This document shows, piece after piece, positions 51,406 through 61,893 of a DNA stretch of 64,000 nucleotides. The notes under the pieces are model-generated. The model was not told where the DNA came from. It made no database searches and saw only the letters and a program-made list of their open reading frames with translations. The stretch is from assembly GCF_913776015.1 (NCBI RefSeq), contig NZ_CAJYMD010000010.1, forward strand, positions 1-64,000, in the 5' to 3' direction. Position numbers and translations under genes: made by a program. Within the stretch, counting starts at the first letter, position 1. Each line of letters starts with the position of its first letter. This stretch comes from an uncultured Oxalicibacterium sp. GTDB lineage: Bacteria > Pseudomonadota > Gammaproteobacteria > Burkholderiales > Burkholderiaceae_D.

Positions 51406-52305
51406 TCAGGATTTCAGGCGCGCGCGCAAAAGTTCGCGCACATGCGGCATCGCTTCATAAGGGTCGCGCGGGTTGCGTGCAGCGAGCAAGTCTTCCATGC
51501 GATGACGAGCGGTTTCAAGCGGTGCCTGCTCCGTATATATATAGAACTGCCCTTCGCGGATCGCCCGGAATGTCTGCTCGGCGACTTGTTCAGCGGTGAT
51601 CTTGCCGCCGGCAACCGCTTTCTCGGAAAACGTCTGTGCGGTGCGCTGACTGACGGTGGGCTCAGTCGTCGGTAAATCGACCGGCCGATTCCGGGCCGAC
51701 GCATGAATGCCTGTCGGCACGAAAAACGGGCAAAGAAGAGAAACGCCAATCGGGGCCTCGATCAGTTGCAAATCCTGATAAAGCGTTTCCGTCAGCGATA
51801 CGACTGCATGTTTGGAAACATTGTAGATGCCCATCGTCGGAGCATTTTGCAATCCAGCTACCGACGCCGTGTTGACGATATGTCCGCGATAGGCAGCATT
51901 GTCCTTTGCCGCGGCCAGCATCAAGGGCGTAAAGATACGCACGCCATGAATGACGCCAGACAGATTCACGCCCAGTACCCAATCCCAATCGGCAGCGGAA
52001 TTTTCCCAGATCAAGCCGCCGGAGCCGACCCCGGCGTTATTGAATAGCAGATGGACGGCACCGAATCGTGCCATTGCGGCATCGGCCAATGTCTGCATTT
52101 GATCGGCCTTGCTGACATCGCAGGGAACCGCCAGCAATTCGACACCGGTTTGCCGTAATTCCTGCGCGACACGTTCCAATGCCTGCGCTTCGATATCCGC
52201 AAGCACCAGATGCATGCCCAGGCGTGCGCCGGTTTGCGCAAACGCCTTGCCGAAACCGCTCGCTGCACCGGTAATGACGGCAACACGCCCTTGGAATTCG
52301 TTCAT
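51406..52305 (-). CDS. Short-chain dehydrogenase/reductase
   Basis: 299 residues from ATG 52305 (TTG 52314 alternative). Cofactor motif TGAASGFG, NNAG, catalytic Ser in NTASV and YNVSK are all present. A C-terminal part with QTFRAIREGQFYIYTEQ is longer than the classical 250 residues. The substrate is unknown. It follows a PaaI-type thioesterase gene with only a few bases between. Confidence 0.9.
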   Translation of the reverse strand: MNEFQGRVAVITGAASGFGKAFAQTGARLGMHLVLADIEAQALERVAQELRQTGVELLAVPCDVSKADQMQTLADAAMARFGAVHLLFNNAGVGSGGLIWENSAADWDWVLGVNLSGVIHGVRIFTPLMLAAAKDNAAYRGHIVNTASVAGLQNAPTMGIYNVSKHAVVSLTETLYQDLQLIEAPIGVSLLCPFFVPTGIHASARNRPVDLPTTEPTVSQRTAQTFSEKAVAGGKITAEQVAEQTFRAIREGQFYIYTEQAPLETARHRMEDLLAARNPRDPYEAMPHVRELLRARLKS

Positions 52306-52310
52306 GACAC

Positions 52311-52751
52311 TCAATCCGAAGCAACAGGAGGTGGCGACAGCTTCCTGCCGATTTCCGTGCGGCGGATGAACTTGAACGTCCCAGCTGCCTTGGCAACCAA
52401 ACGCTCGCCGTTCCAGAGTTCGCCTTCGCAGAAATAAATGGTCGATGACGCGTGCAGCACCTTGCCCTTCGCGATCAGACGATTGCCCGTCGTGCCGCCA
52501 GGCTGCATGAAGCTGGTTTTCATTTCGATCGTGACGCCACTGCGGATGTCAGGATCGAGCGAACGTCCGGCCAGCGACATCACATTGTCCAGCATGGTCA
52601 TGACCACGCCACCATGAGCAACATGCCAGCTATTCAAATGTCGCTCCGACAAGGTGAGCTGAACCTGGGCCGTGCCGCCGCCGGATTCAACGACCTCGAT
52701 GCCGAGTTCTTGCAAAAAGGGAATGGGAGGGAAAGAAGTTGAGGAAGTCAT
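52311..52751 (-). CDS. PaaI-type hotdog thioesterase
   Basis: 146 residues from ATG 52751 (starts at 52781 and 52814 also possible). The hotdog motif LNSWHVAHGGVVMTMLDNVMS and VTIEMKTSFMQPG are typical of acyl-CoA thioesterases of the PaaI/YbgC range. It hydrolyses CoA thioesters, perhaps with the downstream SDR in an acyl pathway. Confidence 0.85.
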   Translation of the reverse strand: MTSSTSFPPIPFLQELGIEVVESGGGTAQVQLTLSERHLNSWHVAHGGVVMTMLDNVMSLAGRSLDPDIRSGVTIEMKTSFMQPGGTTGNRLIAKGKVLHASSTIYFCEGELWNGERLVAKAAGTFKFIRRTEIGRKLSPPPVASD

Positions 52752-52814
52752 GTTGGAATGAAGCGTCTGAAACGTCGCCATTCTAAAGCATGCCTTATTT
52801 CCAAGAGATACCAC

Positions 52815-53062
52815 GTATGTATATTAGTCTTATCATCGATCCGTGCCGCTCTACTCATTACATCCACTTATCGAAATCTTGACGCTACTGCACCATGAGA
52901 ACGCACAAGCGTTAACAAAAAGCATAAAAACACAGAAATGTAAGCAATACGTAAGTTTCAAGAAAGCATTACGTAAGTTTTCAGTCGCACACTTCCGCCC
53001 ATAAACAGAGTGCAATTTTTTTCAACGCACATACGGAATTTCTAAACTTAAAGGAGACCAGC
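52815..53062. other. Intergenic region upstream of MHS symporter
   Basis: These 248 bases carry the 17-base direct repeats at 52942-52980 and a Shine-Dalgarno AAAGGAG before the symporter ATG. No gene is evident. Confidence 0.5.
52942..52980. repeat. Two 17-base direct repeats, candidate operator
   Basis: AAGCAATACGTAAGTTT (52942-52958) and AAGCATTACGTAAGTTT (52964-52980) differ at one base. Their start-to-start distance is 22 bases, about two turns of the helix. They lie 83 bases upstream of the symporter ATG and could bind a regulator on one face of the DNA. Confidence 0.55.
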
Positions 53063-54721
53063 ATGGCGACCTCAACTCAGGCCCATCGTCCGATGACGCC
53101 CGAAGAAAGAAAAGTCATCTTCGCATCGTCTTTGGGCACCGTTTTCGAATGGTACGATTTTTATCTGTACGGTTCGCTGGCGGCCATCATCGCCAAGCAA
53201 TTCTTTGCTGGTACCGATCCAAATACGGCATTCATCTTCGCCCTGCTGGCATTCGCTGCCGGCTTCATCGTGCGCCCGTTCGGCGCAATCGTGTTCGGCC
53301 GTCTGGGCGACATGATCGGTCGCAAGTACACCTTCCTGGTCACGATCGTGATCATGGGTGCATCCACCTTCATCGTCGGCTTGCTGCCGACCTATGCGTC
53401 GATCGGCATCGCCGCACCAATCATCCTGATCATCTTGCGTATTCTGCAAGGTCTGGCTCTGGGTGGCGAATACGGCGGCGCGGCAACCTATGTGGCAGAA
53501 CATGCACCACAAGGCAAACGCGGCCTGTTCACGTCCTGGATTCAAACCACTGCGACCATGGGTCTTTTCATGTCGCTGCTGGTGATTCTCGGTACGCGTA
53601 CCGCAATCGGCGAAGAAGCCTTTGCCGCCTGGGGCTGGCGTATTCCATTCCTGCTGTCGATTTTCATGCTCGCCATCTCGGTCTGGATTCGTATGTCGAT
53701 GAATGAATCGCCTGCCTTCAAGAAAATGAAGGAAGAAGGCAAAGTATCGAAAGCACCACTGACCGAAGCATTCGGCCAATGGAAAAACCTGAAGATCGTC
53801 ATCCTGGCGCTGATCGGTTTGACCGCTGGTCAAGCTGTGGTCTGGTACACGGGTCAGTTCTACGCCCTGTTCTTCCTGACGCAAACGCTGAAAGTTGACG
53901 GCGCAACCGCCAACATCCTGATCGCTGCATCGCTGCTGCTGGCAACGCCATTCTTCGTGATCTTTGGTTCGCTGTCGGATCGTATCGGCCGCAAGCCAAT
54001 CATCCTCGGTGGCTGCCTGATCGCTGCGCTGACCTACTTCCCGATCTTCGGTGCGCTGACCCACTATGCCAACCCGGCTCTGGAAGCAGCACAAAAGAAC
54101 GCACCAGTGGTGGTAACAGCTGATCCTGCAACTTGCCAATTCCAGTTCAACCCGACTGGCGAGAAGAAATTCACCTCGTCGTGCGATATTGCAAAAGCAA
54201 AACTGTCGCGCGCTTCGGTTAACTACTCGAACGTCGATGCGCCTGCAGGTACGGTTGCAACCATCAAGGTCGGTGACACGGTCTTGACGTCGTACGATGC
54301 AAGCGGTCTGTCGAAAGAAGATGCAGCTGCAAAAGACAAAGCATTCACCGCTGAGTTGACCGACGCCATCAAGGCGCACGGCTATCCAACCAAGGCTGAT
54401 CCTGACCAGATCAACTATGGCATGACGCTGCTGTTGCTGTTCATCCTCGTGATCTACGTCACCATGGTTTACGGCCCGATCGCCGCCATGCTGGTTGAAA
54501 TGTTCCCGACCCGTATCCGTTACACATCGATGTCGCTGCCTTACCATATCGGTAACGGCTGGTTTGGTGGCCTGCTGCCAACCACGGCATTCGCGCTGGT
54601 CGCATTCAAGGGCGATATCTACTACGGTCTCTGGTATCCGATCATCGTCGCCATGATCACGTTCGTGATTGGCCTGCTGTTCGTTAAAGAAACCAAAGAC
54701 AACGACATCTACGATCACTAA
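53063..54721 (+). CDS. MFS metabolite:H+ symporter (MHS family) with large periplasmic insert
   Basis: 552 residues, longer than the usual 430-450. GTVFEWYDFYLYGSLAAIIA, GAIVFGRLGDMIGRKY and PFFVIFGSLSDRIGRKP are MHS signatures (ShiA, ProP, KgtP relatives). Residues about 335-452 are an extra soluble segment between helices 9 and 10, with C358 and C374. By MFS topology it faces the periplasm. Clear terminator and Shine-Dalgarno frame the gene. The substrate, probably an organic acid, is not known. Confidence 0.88.
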   Translation: MATSTQAHRPMTPEERKVIFASSLGTVFEWYDFYLYGSLAAIIAKQFFAGTDPNTAFIFALLAFAAGFIVRPFGAIVFGRLGDMIGRKYTFLVTIVIMGASTFIVGLLPTYASIGIAAPIILIILRILQGLALGGEYGGAATYVAEHAPQGKRGLFTSWIQTTATMGLFMSLLVILGTRTAIGEEAFAAWGWRIPFLLSIFMLAISVWIRMSMNESPAFKKMKEEGKVSKAPLTEAFGQWKNLKIVILALIGLTAGQAVVWYTGQFYALFFLTQTLKVDGATANILIAASLLLATPFFVIFGSLSDRIGRKPIILGGCLIAALTYFPIFGALTHYANPALEAAQKNAPVVVTADPATCQFQFNPTGEKKFTSSCDIAKAKLSRASVNYSNVDAPAGTVATIKVGDTVLTSYDASGLSKEDAAAKDKAFTAELTDAIKAHGYPTKADPDQINYGMTLLLLFILVIYVTMVYGPIAAMLVEMFPTRIRYTSMSLPYHIGNGWFGGLLPTTAFALVAFKGDIYYGLWYPIIVAMITFVIGLLFVKETKDNDIYDH

Positions 54722-54764
54722 ATCGCATTACTGTCGCCTCCCCTGATCCGGGAGTGTCGTAACT

Positions 54765-54797
54765 GGCTGCCAGGCAATATTGCTGGCAGCCTTTTTT
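54765..54797 (+). terminator. Terminator after MHS symporter
   Basis: GGCTGCCA (54765-54772) pairs with TGGCAGCC (54784-54791), with further pairing inside, followed by TTTTTT at 54792-54797. Confidence 0.88.
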
Positions 54798-54946
54798 GTT
54801 TTTAACGAATTTTCAACAGCAAGTCATCCGCCGGACCAGCCATTTGCGTGGGAATCCCTGCACGATCGCACTGTCCAAATCGGGCACAATTTGGTATTGT
54901 CGGGTAGTCAACAGCCTCCATCCGCGAAGGCGCCTTTTCTTCCATT

Positions 54947-56170
54947 ATGAATACACGCACCAACACTCCCGTTCGCATCGGCACGCCCCTTTCCCCGATT
55001 GCCACCAAAATTATGCTGCTGGGCTCTGGCGAGCTTGGCAAGGAAGTCATCATTGCCTTGCAACGTCTGGGCATCGAAGTGATAGCCGTCGATCGCTACC
55101 CCAATGCGCCAGGCCATCAGGTCGCACATCGCAGTCATGTCATTGACATGACCGATGGGACACAACTCGCCACACTGATCAACCAGGAAAAACCGGATTT
55201 GGTCGTGCCGGAAATTGAAGCACTGGCAACGGCCAAACTGGTCGAACTGGAAGAAGCCGGCGCGGTACGCGTCGTGCCTACCGCACGCGCCACCTGGCTG
55301 ACAATGGATCGCGAAGGCATTCGCCGTCTGGCAGCAGAAACGCTGGGTGTGGCAACATCGCCCTATCGTTTTGCAGACAGCCTTGAAGAATTGCAGCTGG
55401 GCTGCACTGAAGTCGGCTTCCCGTGCATGGTCAAACCGGTCATGTCATCATCAGGCAAGGGGCAATCCAAGGTGCGCGCACTGGAAGAGGTCGAAACCGC
55501 TTGGGAAACGGCAGCCGCAGGCGGACGAGTTGATTCCGGCCGTGTGATTGTCGAAGGCTTCATCGATTTCGATTACGAAATCACGCTGCTGACCGTCCGC
55601 GCGCTGAACAAGGATGGTTCGGTCAGTACGCATTTCTGCGAACCGATTGGTCACCTGCAAGTGAATGGCGATTACGTTGAATCGTGGCAACCGCAAGCCA
55701 TGCCGCCAGCCGCATTGCAAAAAGCCCACGATATTGCGCGCAAGGTGACCGACAACCTCGGGGGCCTTGGCCTGTTCGGCGTCGAGTTGTTCGTCAAGGG
55801 CGACATGGTGTGGTTCTCTGAAGTCAGCCCGCGCCCACACGACACTGGCATGGTCACCATGGTCAGCCAGCATCAGAGCGAATTCGAACTGCATGCCAAG
55901 GCCATCCTCGGTCTGCCGGTAAATACAGCATTGAAAACACCGGGTGCTTCGGCCGTGATCTATGGTGTGCATGAAGGCAAGCCGATCGCCTTCGAAGGCG
56001 TGGCCGATGCCTTGTCGGTCGAGGGCGTCGATCTACGCCTGTTCGGCAAGCCGGAATCCTTTGCACGCCGCCGCATGGGCGTAGCGCTGGCCGGTGCCGA
56101 CGATATCGATACTGCGCGCGCCCGTGCGCTCGACGCTGCCGGGCGCGTGCGACCCGTTGCCGAAAGCTGA
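54947..56170 (+). CDS. purT: Formate-dependent phosphoribosylglycinamide formyltransferase PurT
   Basis: 407 residues with ATP-grasp fold. [51 protein letters not shown] and [14 protein letters not shown] are PurT signatures. It makes formyl-GAR with formate and ATP in purine synthesis. Its stop overlaps the next start by one base (TGATG). Confidence 0.95.
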   Translation: MNTRTNTPVRIGTPLSPIATKIMLLGSGELGKEVIIALQRLGIEVIAVDRYPNAPGHQVAHRSHVIDMTDGTQLATLINQEKPDLVVPEIEALATAKLVELEEAGAVRVVPTARATWLTMDREGIRRLAAETLGVATSPYRFADSLEELQLGCTEVGFPCMVKPVMSSSGKGQSKVRALEEVETAWETAAAGGRVDSGRVIVEGFIDFDYEITLLTVRALNKDGSVSTHFCEPIGHLQVNGDYVESWQPQAMPPAALQKAHDIARKVTDNLGGLGLFGVELFVKGDMVWFSEVSPRPHDTGMVTMVSQHQSEFELHAKAILGLPVNTALKTPGASAVIYGVHEGKPIAFEGVADALSVEGVDLRLFGKPESFARRRMGVALAGADDIDTARARALDAAGRVRPVAES

Positions 56171-58827
56171 TGAAACCAGCGTCACTACGTACCCTGTCGG
56201 TCTACGCAGGTAGCGATATCTTCCGTATCGCCACCCTGCTGCTGCATGCAACGCTGCTGCTGCACATCGTACTGCTGATGCTCTCCAACCAGCTGGTCCT
56301 TTCGCAGTTGGGAACCGGTACTGTTCTCGGGGTCGCCCTGCTGTTGATGCTGGCGTTCATACGTTACTTCTGGCTGCGTACCAGCCTGTTGTTGAGCCAG
56401 CCTTATCTGCTGATCGAAATGACCGCTGCGACGGCGGCGATCGTCATCTTTTCCCTGCTCGATGAGCTTCCTGCCAGCCCGATTCCTTGGCTGATTGCAC
56501 TGGCAGGCGTATTCCCTCTGGTACTGAAGACGCGCATTGCCAGTGCCACCATCTTTATTCTTGCCGGAATTGTCTATGCGCTGAACGGCGGCCTCGCTTC
56601 CTCCATCGAGGAATGGGGGCCGGATCTCTTCGCCACGATTTCCATTGGCTTTCTGTCGCTTCTGCTTGCTCGCACCTTGAATCTGAATCGTATTGCGCTC
56701 GATCAGGTTCGTACCAATGAACGACGCTTCAACACAATCGTGCGCGTCACGCGTCATGTGTTCATCATTACCAGCAAAGAGTTTCGCATCACCTTTGCCA
56801 ACCCGGCATTACAGGAAGTGGTCGGTTACAGCTTCGAGGAACTGACGGAAAAAGGGATTCGTCCTGAAATGCATCCCGACGATGTGGATGAACATCGCAA
56901 GAAAATGCATTTCCTGCGCGATACTCCTCACAGCGAAATCTTTTCACGCCATCGCATTCGACATCGCGATGGGCATTGGGTCTGGCTGGAAACGCGCGGT
57001 TACAACATGCTGCACGATTCCGCAATCGGTGGTTTGATCTTCAGTATCGAAGACGTCACCCTGCGCCGTATTGCAGAAAGCAAATTACAGGAAGAAACGG
57101 CGATGCTGCGTGCCGTGCTGGACCTCAATCCCTCGATGATCTATGCGAAGGATGCCGAAGGACGCTTCACGATCAGCAACCAGAGCTTCCAGCAACGCTT
57201 TGGCTATGCCACCGAAAACGAATTGCGCGGCAAGACAGCCTACGATCTATGCCTGCAAATGGCGCAGGCTGGTGAAGAAATGAAGGCGCTCGACATCGCC
57301 GATGAGATACGCGAGCAGGATGAGCACGTCATGCGCTCGGGCCAGGCGCTTACCGATATCGAAGCACGCGGCTTCTGGCGCAGCGATCTTGATCGCTGGT
57401 TCCATACCAGCAAATATCCGCTGACAGATGCGCACGGCAAGGTTACCGGCGTGCTGGGCGTGACGCAGGACGTCACCAAGCGCAAGAAAGATGAGTTGCA
57501 GATCGAATATCAGGCCATGCATGACATCCTGACCGAACTGCCGAATCGACGTTATCTCGTCAACACGCTGCAATCGGCCATGATTGCCAGTCGCCAGCGT
57601 CAAGCCAGCCTCACGCTGCTGTTCCTCGATCTTGATTTCTTCAAGAGTCTCAACGATACGCACGGCCATGACTTTGGTGACAAATGCCTGGTCGAAATCA
57701 GCAAACGCATCGTGCAAGCCTTGCCGGAAAAGGATTTTGTCGCGCGTTTTGGTGGCAACGAATTTGCCATCCTGACCAATGCCTCGCTGGCGGAAGCGGC
57801 CCTCAAGGCGAACAAGGTGATGCAAGCGGTATCCGAAAGGCTGATCATCGATGACGTTTCCGTCAAGATCCAGACCAGTATCGGCATTGCGCAACTGACC
57901 GAAGAACACCATGCGCCTGCCGATCTGATTCGTGATGCCGATGCGGCGATGTATCAGGCCAAAGAACGCGGCCGCAATCGCAGCGAAATCTACGACGCCG
58001 CCATGCAGATCAAGCTGACGCGTCATGCACGCATGGATGTGGCATTGCGCTTTGCCCTCGAACGCGAAGAACTCTCGCTCGTCTATCAGCCGAAAGTCTC
58101 GCTGACCGATGGCAAGGTCAAGGGCTTCGAAGTGTTGATGCGTTGGGATAGCCCCGAATACGGCAAGATTTCACCGAATGACTTCATCCCTATCGCCGAA
58201 GCCTCGGGCATGATGGTGCCGATCGGCATCTGGGCGATGGAAAAGGCGTGTCGTCAAATGGCGGCATGGCAAGCACGCTATACGCATATCGGCAACCTCA
58301 CCGTTGCCATCAATGTCTCGATGCGGCAATTACTGCAGACGACCTTCTTCACGCAAGTACGCGAAATTCTGGATTCCAGTGGTGTGATTCCGAGTTCGAT
58401 CGAACTGGAACTGACAGAAACGTCTGCCATGGCCAATCCGATGCAAACCATGGAAACGCTTTCCATGCTCAAGAAACTCGGCTTGCGCTTGGCGCTCGAC
58501 GACTTCGGCACCGGCTACTCTTCCCTCGCTTATCTACAACGCTTGCCTATCGACATTCTCAAGATCGACAAAGCCTTCGTGCAAGGGCTGGGTAGCAGCC
58601 ATAGCGATCGCGAAATCATTCATCTGATGATGGCACTGGCGCGCACGCTAAATCTCGAAACCGTTGCCGAGGGTGTGGAAACACTGTTGCAGATTCAGGA
58701 ATTGCAGAAGATAGGTTGTACCCTGGGACAAGGATATCTGTTTTCGCCACCGCTCTCGACCGAAGAAGCCGAAGCCATGATTCGCAACAGTCATGTCTTC
58801 CCGCTGGCTCCTCCGGCAACGCGCTGA
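56170..58827 (+). CDS. Membrane PAS-GGDEF-EAL protein with degenerate GGDEF
   Basis: 885 residues. An N-terminal set of about six membrane helices (1-170) leads to two PAS domains (about 185-310 and 320-440), GGDEF and EAL. The diguanylate cyclase site reads GGNEF (528-532), with Asn in place of the catalytic Asp or Glu. The EAL domain starts E654-V-L and keeps ELTETSA, D777-D778 (DDFGTGYSSL), ILKIDKAFV and AEGVET. It is likely a c-di-GMP phosphodiesterase. It overlaps purT by one base. Confidence 0.92.
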   Translation: MKPASLRTLSVYAGSDIFRIATLLLHATLLLHIVLLMLSNQLVLSQLGTGTVLGVALLLMLAFIRYFWLRTSLLLSQPYLLIEMTAATAAIVIFSLLDELPASPIPWLIALAGVFPLVLKTRIASATIFILAGIVYALNGGLASSIEEWGPDLFATISIGFLSLLLARTLNLNRIALDQVRTNERRFNTIVRVTRHVFIITSKEFRITFANPALQEVVGYSFEELTEKGIRPEMHPDDVDEHRKKMHFLRDTPHSEIFSRHRIRHRDGHWVWLETRGYNMLHDSAIGGLIFSIEDVTLRRIAESKLQEETAMLRAVLDLNPSMIYAKDAEGRFTISNQSFQQRFGYATENELRGKTAYDLCLQMAQAGEEMKALDIADEIREQDEHVMRSGQALTDIEARGFWRSDLDRWFHTSKYPLTDAHGKVTGVLGVTQDVTKRKKDELQIEYQAMHDILTELPNRRYLVNTLQSAMIASRQRQASLTLLFLDLDFFKSLNDTHGHDFGDKCLVEISKRIVQALPEKDFVARFGGNEFAILTNASLAEAALKANKVMQAVSERLIIDDVSVKIQTSIGIAQLTEEHHAPADLIRDADAAMYQAKERGRNRSEIYDAAMQIKLTRHARMDVALRFALEREELSLVYQPKVSLTDGKVKGFEVLMRWDSPEYGKISPNDFIPIAEASGMMVPIGIWAMEKACRQMAAWQARYTHIGNLTVAINVSMRQLLQTTFFTQVREILDSSGVIPSSIELELTETSAMANPMQTMETLSMLKKLGLRLALDDFGTGYSSLAYLQRLPIDILKIDKAFVQGLGSSHSDREIIHLMMALARTLNLETVAEGVETLLQIQELQKIGCTLGQGYLFSPPLSTEEAEAMIRNSHVFPLAPPATR

Positions 58828-58834
58828 TCCAAGC

Positions 58835-59218
58835 ATGGATGATTATCGCGGTAGCTGCCTGTGCGGCACGGTCTCCTACCTGATCCAAGCGAAGCCCAAA
58901 GCCGTTACGCATTGCCATTGCCGGATGTGCCAGAAGCAGCATGGCGCCGCTTTCGCTACCTATGCGAGTGTGCCACGCGCAGATTTTCACTATCTTTCGG
59001 GCGAGGTCCTTCTTGCTTCCTTTGCATCATCTGGCACGGTCGTGCGCAAGTTCTGCAGCATCTGCGGTACGAATATCGAATGGCGTAGCAGCGACAACTT
59101 TGCCGACTGGATTTCATTCACGCTGACCACCCTGGATACACCTTTCGTACCAAACACCATCAGGCAAGTGCATCTGGATAGCAAGGCATGCTGGCTCGAT
59201 ACGCCAGGCAAGCATTAA
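58835..59218 (+). CDS. GFA family protein (glutathione-dependent formaldehyde-activating-like)
   Basis: 127 residues from ATG 58835. Zinc sites are CLCGTVSY, HCHCRMCQK and CSICGTNIEW, the Gfa/CENP-V fold. Only some members act on S-hydroxymethylglutathione; many are uncharacterised. It starts 7 bases after the GGDEF-EAL gene. Confidence 0.87.
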   Translation: MDDYRGSCLCGTVSYLIQAKPKAVTHCHCRMCQKQHGAAFATYASVPRADFHYLSGEVLLASFASSGTVVRKFCSICGTNIEWRSSDNFADWISFTLTTLDTPFVPNTIRQVHLDSKACWLDTPGKH

Positions 59219-59369
59219 CGCGACGACCGCTTGTCACAACACATCTATTCAATGATTGCGTAGCAAAGCGCATCTGCCGTTCCCTTCGCAGTTTTTGCGC
59301 CAATACGCTGCAAATGGAATATAGTCATGGGCTAGTTCTTTTTGCGAATACTTCTCAACCGAATTCCCT

Positions 59370-60968
59370 ATGAAATTTGATGTCGCGATCGTCGGTAGCG
59401 GACTGGCTGGATTGTCTGTTGCCCTTCATCTCGCCGAAACGCGCAAGGTGGCCCTCATTTCGAAACGCGCGCTGCTCGACGGTGCCAGTAGCTGGGCACA
59501 AGGTGGCATTGCTGCCGTACTGGATTCGAATGACAGCGTCGAAGAACATGTTACCGACACACTCGTGGCAGGCGGCGGCTTGTGCGATGAAACCGCCACG
59601 CGCTTCATCGTCGAGAACGGGCGCGCAGCAATCGAATGGCTGATCGCGCAAGGTGTTCCTTTTACGCCCGACCCAACCGCCGAACTCGGCTTTCATCTGA
59701 CACGCGAAGGCGGGCATAGCCAGCGCCGCATCATCCATGCAGCCGATGCGACCGGCCATGCGGTCCAAGTGACGCTTGAACAGAAGGTTCGCAATCATCC
59801 GAACATCACACTGCTCGAACATCATTACGCCATCGACGTGATCACGTCCGATGCGATCGAGAGCAAAAAACCGATTACACCGCGCTGTCTCGGCGTCTAT
59901 GTGCAGGATGTGAAGAGCGGCAAGGTCATTACCATTTCAGCCGAGCATACGGTACTGGCGACGGGTGGCGCGGGCAAGGTCTATCTATACACGACCAATC
60001 CCGACACTGCCACTGGCGATGGCATCGCGATGGCATGGCGCGCCGGTTGCCGCATCGCCAACATGGAATTCATCCAGTTCCATCCGACCTGCCTGTATCA
60101 TCCCTATGCCAAATCGTTCCTCATCACCGAAGCCGTACGTGGTGAAGGCGGCGTGCTGAAGTTGCCGCAAACCGCAGGCAAAGGTGCTGGTAAACGTTTC
60201 ATGCCCTCGCATGACGAACGCGCCGAACTGGCACCACGTGACATCGTCGCGCGCGCCATCGATGCCGAGATGAAGAAACGCGGCCTCGATTACGTCGATC
60301 TCGATATCAGTCACAAGTCACCGGAATTCCTCAAGGAGCACTTCCCAACGATCATGGCGCGCTGCCTCGAACTTGGTATCGACATGACGAAGCACCCGAT
60401 TCCGGTTGTTCCCGCTGCCCACTACACCTGCGGCGGTATCATTACCGATCTTTCCGGACGCACCGATCTGCCCGGCCTGTATGCCGTGGGGGAAGCGACT
60501 TGCACCGGACTGCACGGCGCAAACCGCCTTGCCAGCAACTCGCTCCTCGAATGTCTGGTACTTGGCCGCGCTGCCGCGCACTACATTGCCGAACAACCCA
60601 AACAGAAAATCCCCGCCCTGCCGGCCTGGGATGAAAGCCGCGTCACGGATGCCGACGAGGAAGTCATCATTGCCAATAACTGGGAAGAATTGCGTCGCTT
60701 CATGTGGAATTACGTCGGCATCGTGCGCACGACCAAGCGCCTGCAACGTGCTCAACACCGCATTCGCCTGCTGAAGGAAGAAATCGACGAGTACTATGCC
60801 AACTTCCGCATCACACCCGATCTGCTGGAACTGCGCAATCTGGTCGAAGTCGCCTCACTGATCGTCAACAGCGCATTGTCGCGTCGCGAAAGTCGTGGTC
60901 TGCATTTCAGTCGTGATTATCCGAGCACCTTGCCCAAGGCACTGCCAAGTGTGTTGTCTCCGGACTGA
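59370..60968 (+). CDS. nadB: L-aspartate oxidase NadB
   Basis: 532 residues. FAD motif [46 protein letters not shown] and [18 protein letters not shown] are diagnostic. It oxidises aspartate to iminoaspartate for NAD synthesis. A -10 TATAGT at 59321-59326 lies upstream. It converges on nadC with a shared terminator. Confidence 0.96.
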   Translation: MKFDVAIVGSGLAGLSVALHLAETRKVALISKRALLDGASSWAQGGIAAVLDSNDSVEEHVTDTLVAGGGLCDETATRFIVENGRAAIEWLIAQGVPFTPDPTAELGFHLTREGGHSQRRIIHAADATGHAVQVTLEQKVRNHPNITLLEHHYAIDVITSDAIESKKPITPRCLGVYVQDVKSGKVITISAEHTVLATGGAGKVYLYTTNPDTATGDGIAMAWRAGCRIANMEFIQFHPTCLYHPYAKSFLITEAVRGEGGVLKLPQTAGKGAGKRFMPSHDERAELAPRDIVARAIDAEMKKRGLDYVDLDISHKSPEFLKEHFPTIMARCLELGIDMTKHPIPVVPAAHYTCGGIITDLSGRTDLPGLYAVGEATCTGLHGANRLASNSLLECLVLGRAAAHYIAEQPKQKIPALPAWDESRVTDADEEVIIANNWEELRRFMWNYVGIVRTTKRLQRAQHRIRLLKEEIDEYYANFRITPDLLELRNLVEVASLIVNSALSRRESRGLHFSRDYPSTLPKALPSVLSPD

Positions 60969-60982
60969 AGAATTGGCCGGAC

Positions 60983-61014
60983 AAAAAAAAGCCGCTCATC
61001 GAGCGGCTTTTTTT
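60983..61014. terminator. Bidirectional terminator between nadB and nadC
   Basis: An A tract, GCCGCTC (60991-60997), loop ATC, GAGCGGC (61001-61007) and a T tract form a symmetric terminator for both convergent genes. Confidence 0.9.
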
Positions 61015-61029
61015 ATTTCTTTTGACGAA

Positions 61030-61893
61030 TCAGAGAATACGCAAGGAATAGTCGGTCGCCTTAACATCCTTGGTCAACGCACCAATCGAGATGCGATCCA
61101 CACCGGTTTCGGCGATGGCGCGGATCGTTTCGCGATTGATACCACCCGATGCTTCGAGCAAAGCCAAACCGGCTGCAATGCCGACCGCTTCGCGCATCAT
61201 GTCGAGGGAGAAGTTGTCGAGCAGAATGGATTGCGCACCAGCCTTGAGCGCTTCGCGCAACTGATCCAGCGTTTCGACTTCGATCTGGATACTCACATTG
61301 GCTTGCAACGACTGAGCCAGATGCATGGCGGCGCTGACGCCGCCGGCCGCCGCAATATGATTTTCCTTGATGAGGATGCCGTCATACAGCGCAATACGCT
61401 GATTCTTGCCACCGCCCACGCGCACCGCATACTTCTGCGCCAGACGCAGGCCGGGCAAGGTCTTGCGCGTATCCAGCACGGCCGCCTTGGTCCCTTTGAC
61501 GAGTTCCGCGTAGTTGCGCGTGGCAGTCGCCACGCCTGACAACAATTGCATGAAATTGAGTGCAGTGCGCTCGGCTGTCAGCAAGGCACGCGCCGGGGCT
61601 TCAATGGCGCAGACTTCACTATCTGCCTGCATCAAATCGCCTTCACCGTAACGCCAGTTGATGGCGATACGCGCATCTAGCTGCTTCATCACCGCTTCGA
61701 ACCACGGTGCGCCGCACAGCACGGCATCTTCACGCACGATGACGTGCGCCTTGACGATCTCCTGCTCGGGCACCAGACGACCGGTCACATCGCCAGTACC
61801 AATGTCTTCCGCCAGTGCCGCAGCGATATTGGCCTGGAAAGCCGCTTTCAGCGCGTCATCGAAAGGAGCGTAGGGATTGCGCAGCAAACTCAT
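61030..61893 (-). CDS. nadC: Nicotinate-nucleotide diphosphorylase (quinolinate phosphoribosyltransferase)
   Basis: 287 residues. [51 protein letters not shown] and [19 protein letters not shown] are NadC motifs. It forms nicotinate mononucleotide from quinolinate and PRPP. Its start overlaps the nadA stop by 4 bases. Confidence 0.96.
   Translation of the reverse strand: MSLLRNPYAPFDDALKAAFQANIAAALAEDIGTGDVTGRLVPEQEIVKAHVIVREDAVLCGAPWFEAVMKQLDARIAINWRYGEGDLMQADSEVCAIEAPARALLTAERTALNFMQLLSGVATATRNYAELVKGTKAAVLDTRKTLPGLRLAQKYAVRVGGGKNQRIALYDGILIKENHIAAAGGVSAAMHLAQSLQANVSIQIEVETLDQLREALKAGAQSILLDNFSLDMMREAVGIAAGLALLEASGGINRETIRAIAETGVDRISIGALTKDVKATDYSLRIL

Noticed and set aside
53072-54718. 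548-codon open frame antisense to the whole MHS symporter
   Set aside because: It mirrors a gene with clear family signatures; codon bias leaves the opposite strand free of stops. The product is rich in Asp, Gln and Arg with no domain.
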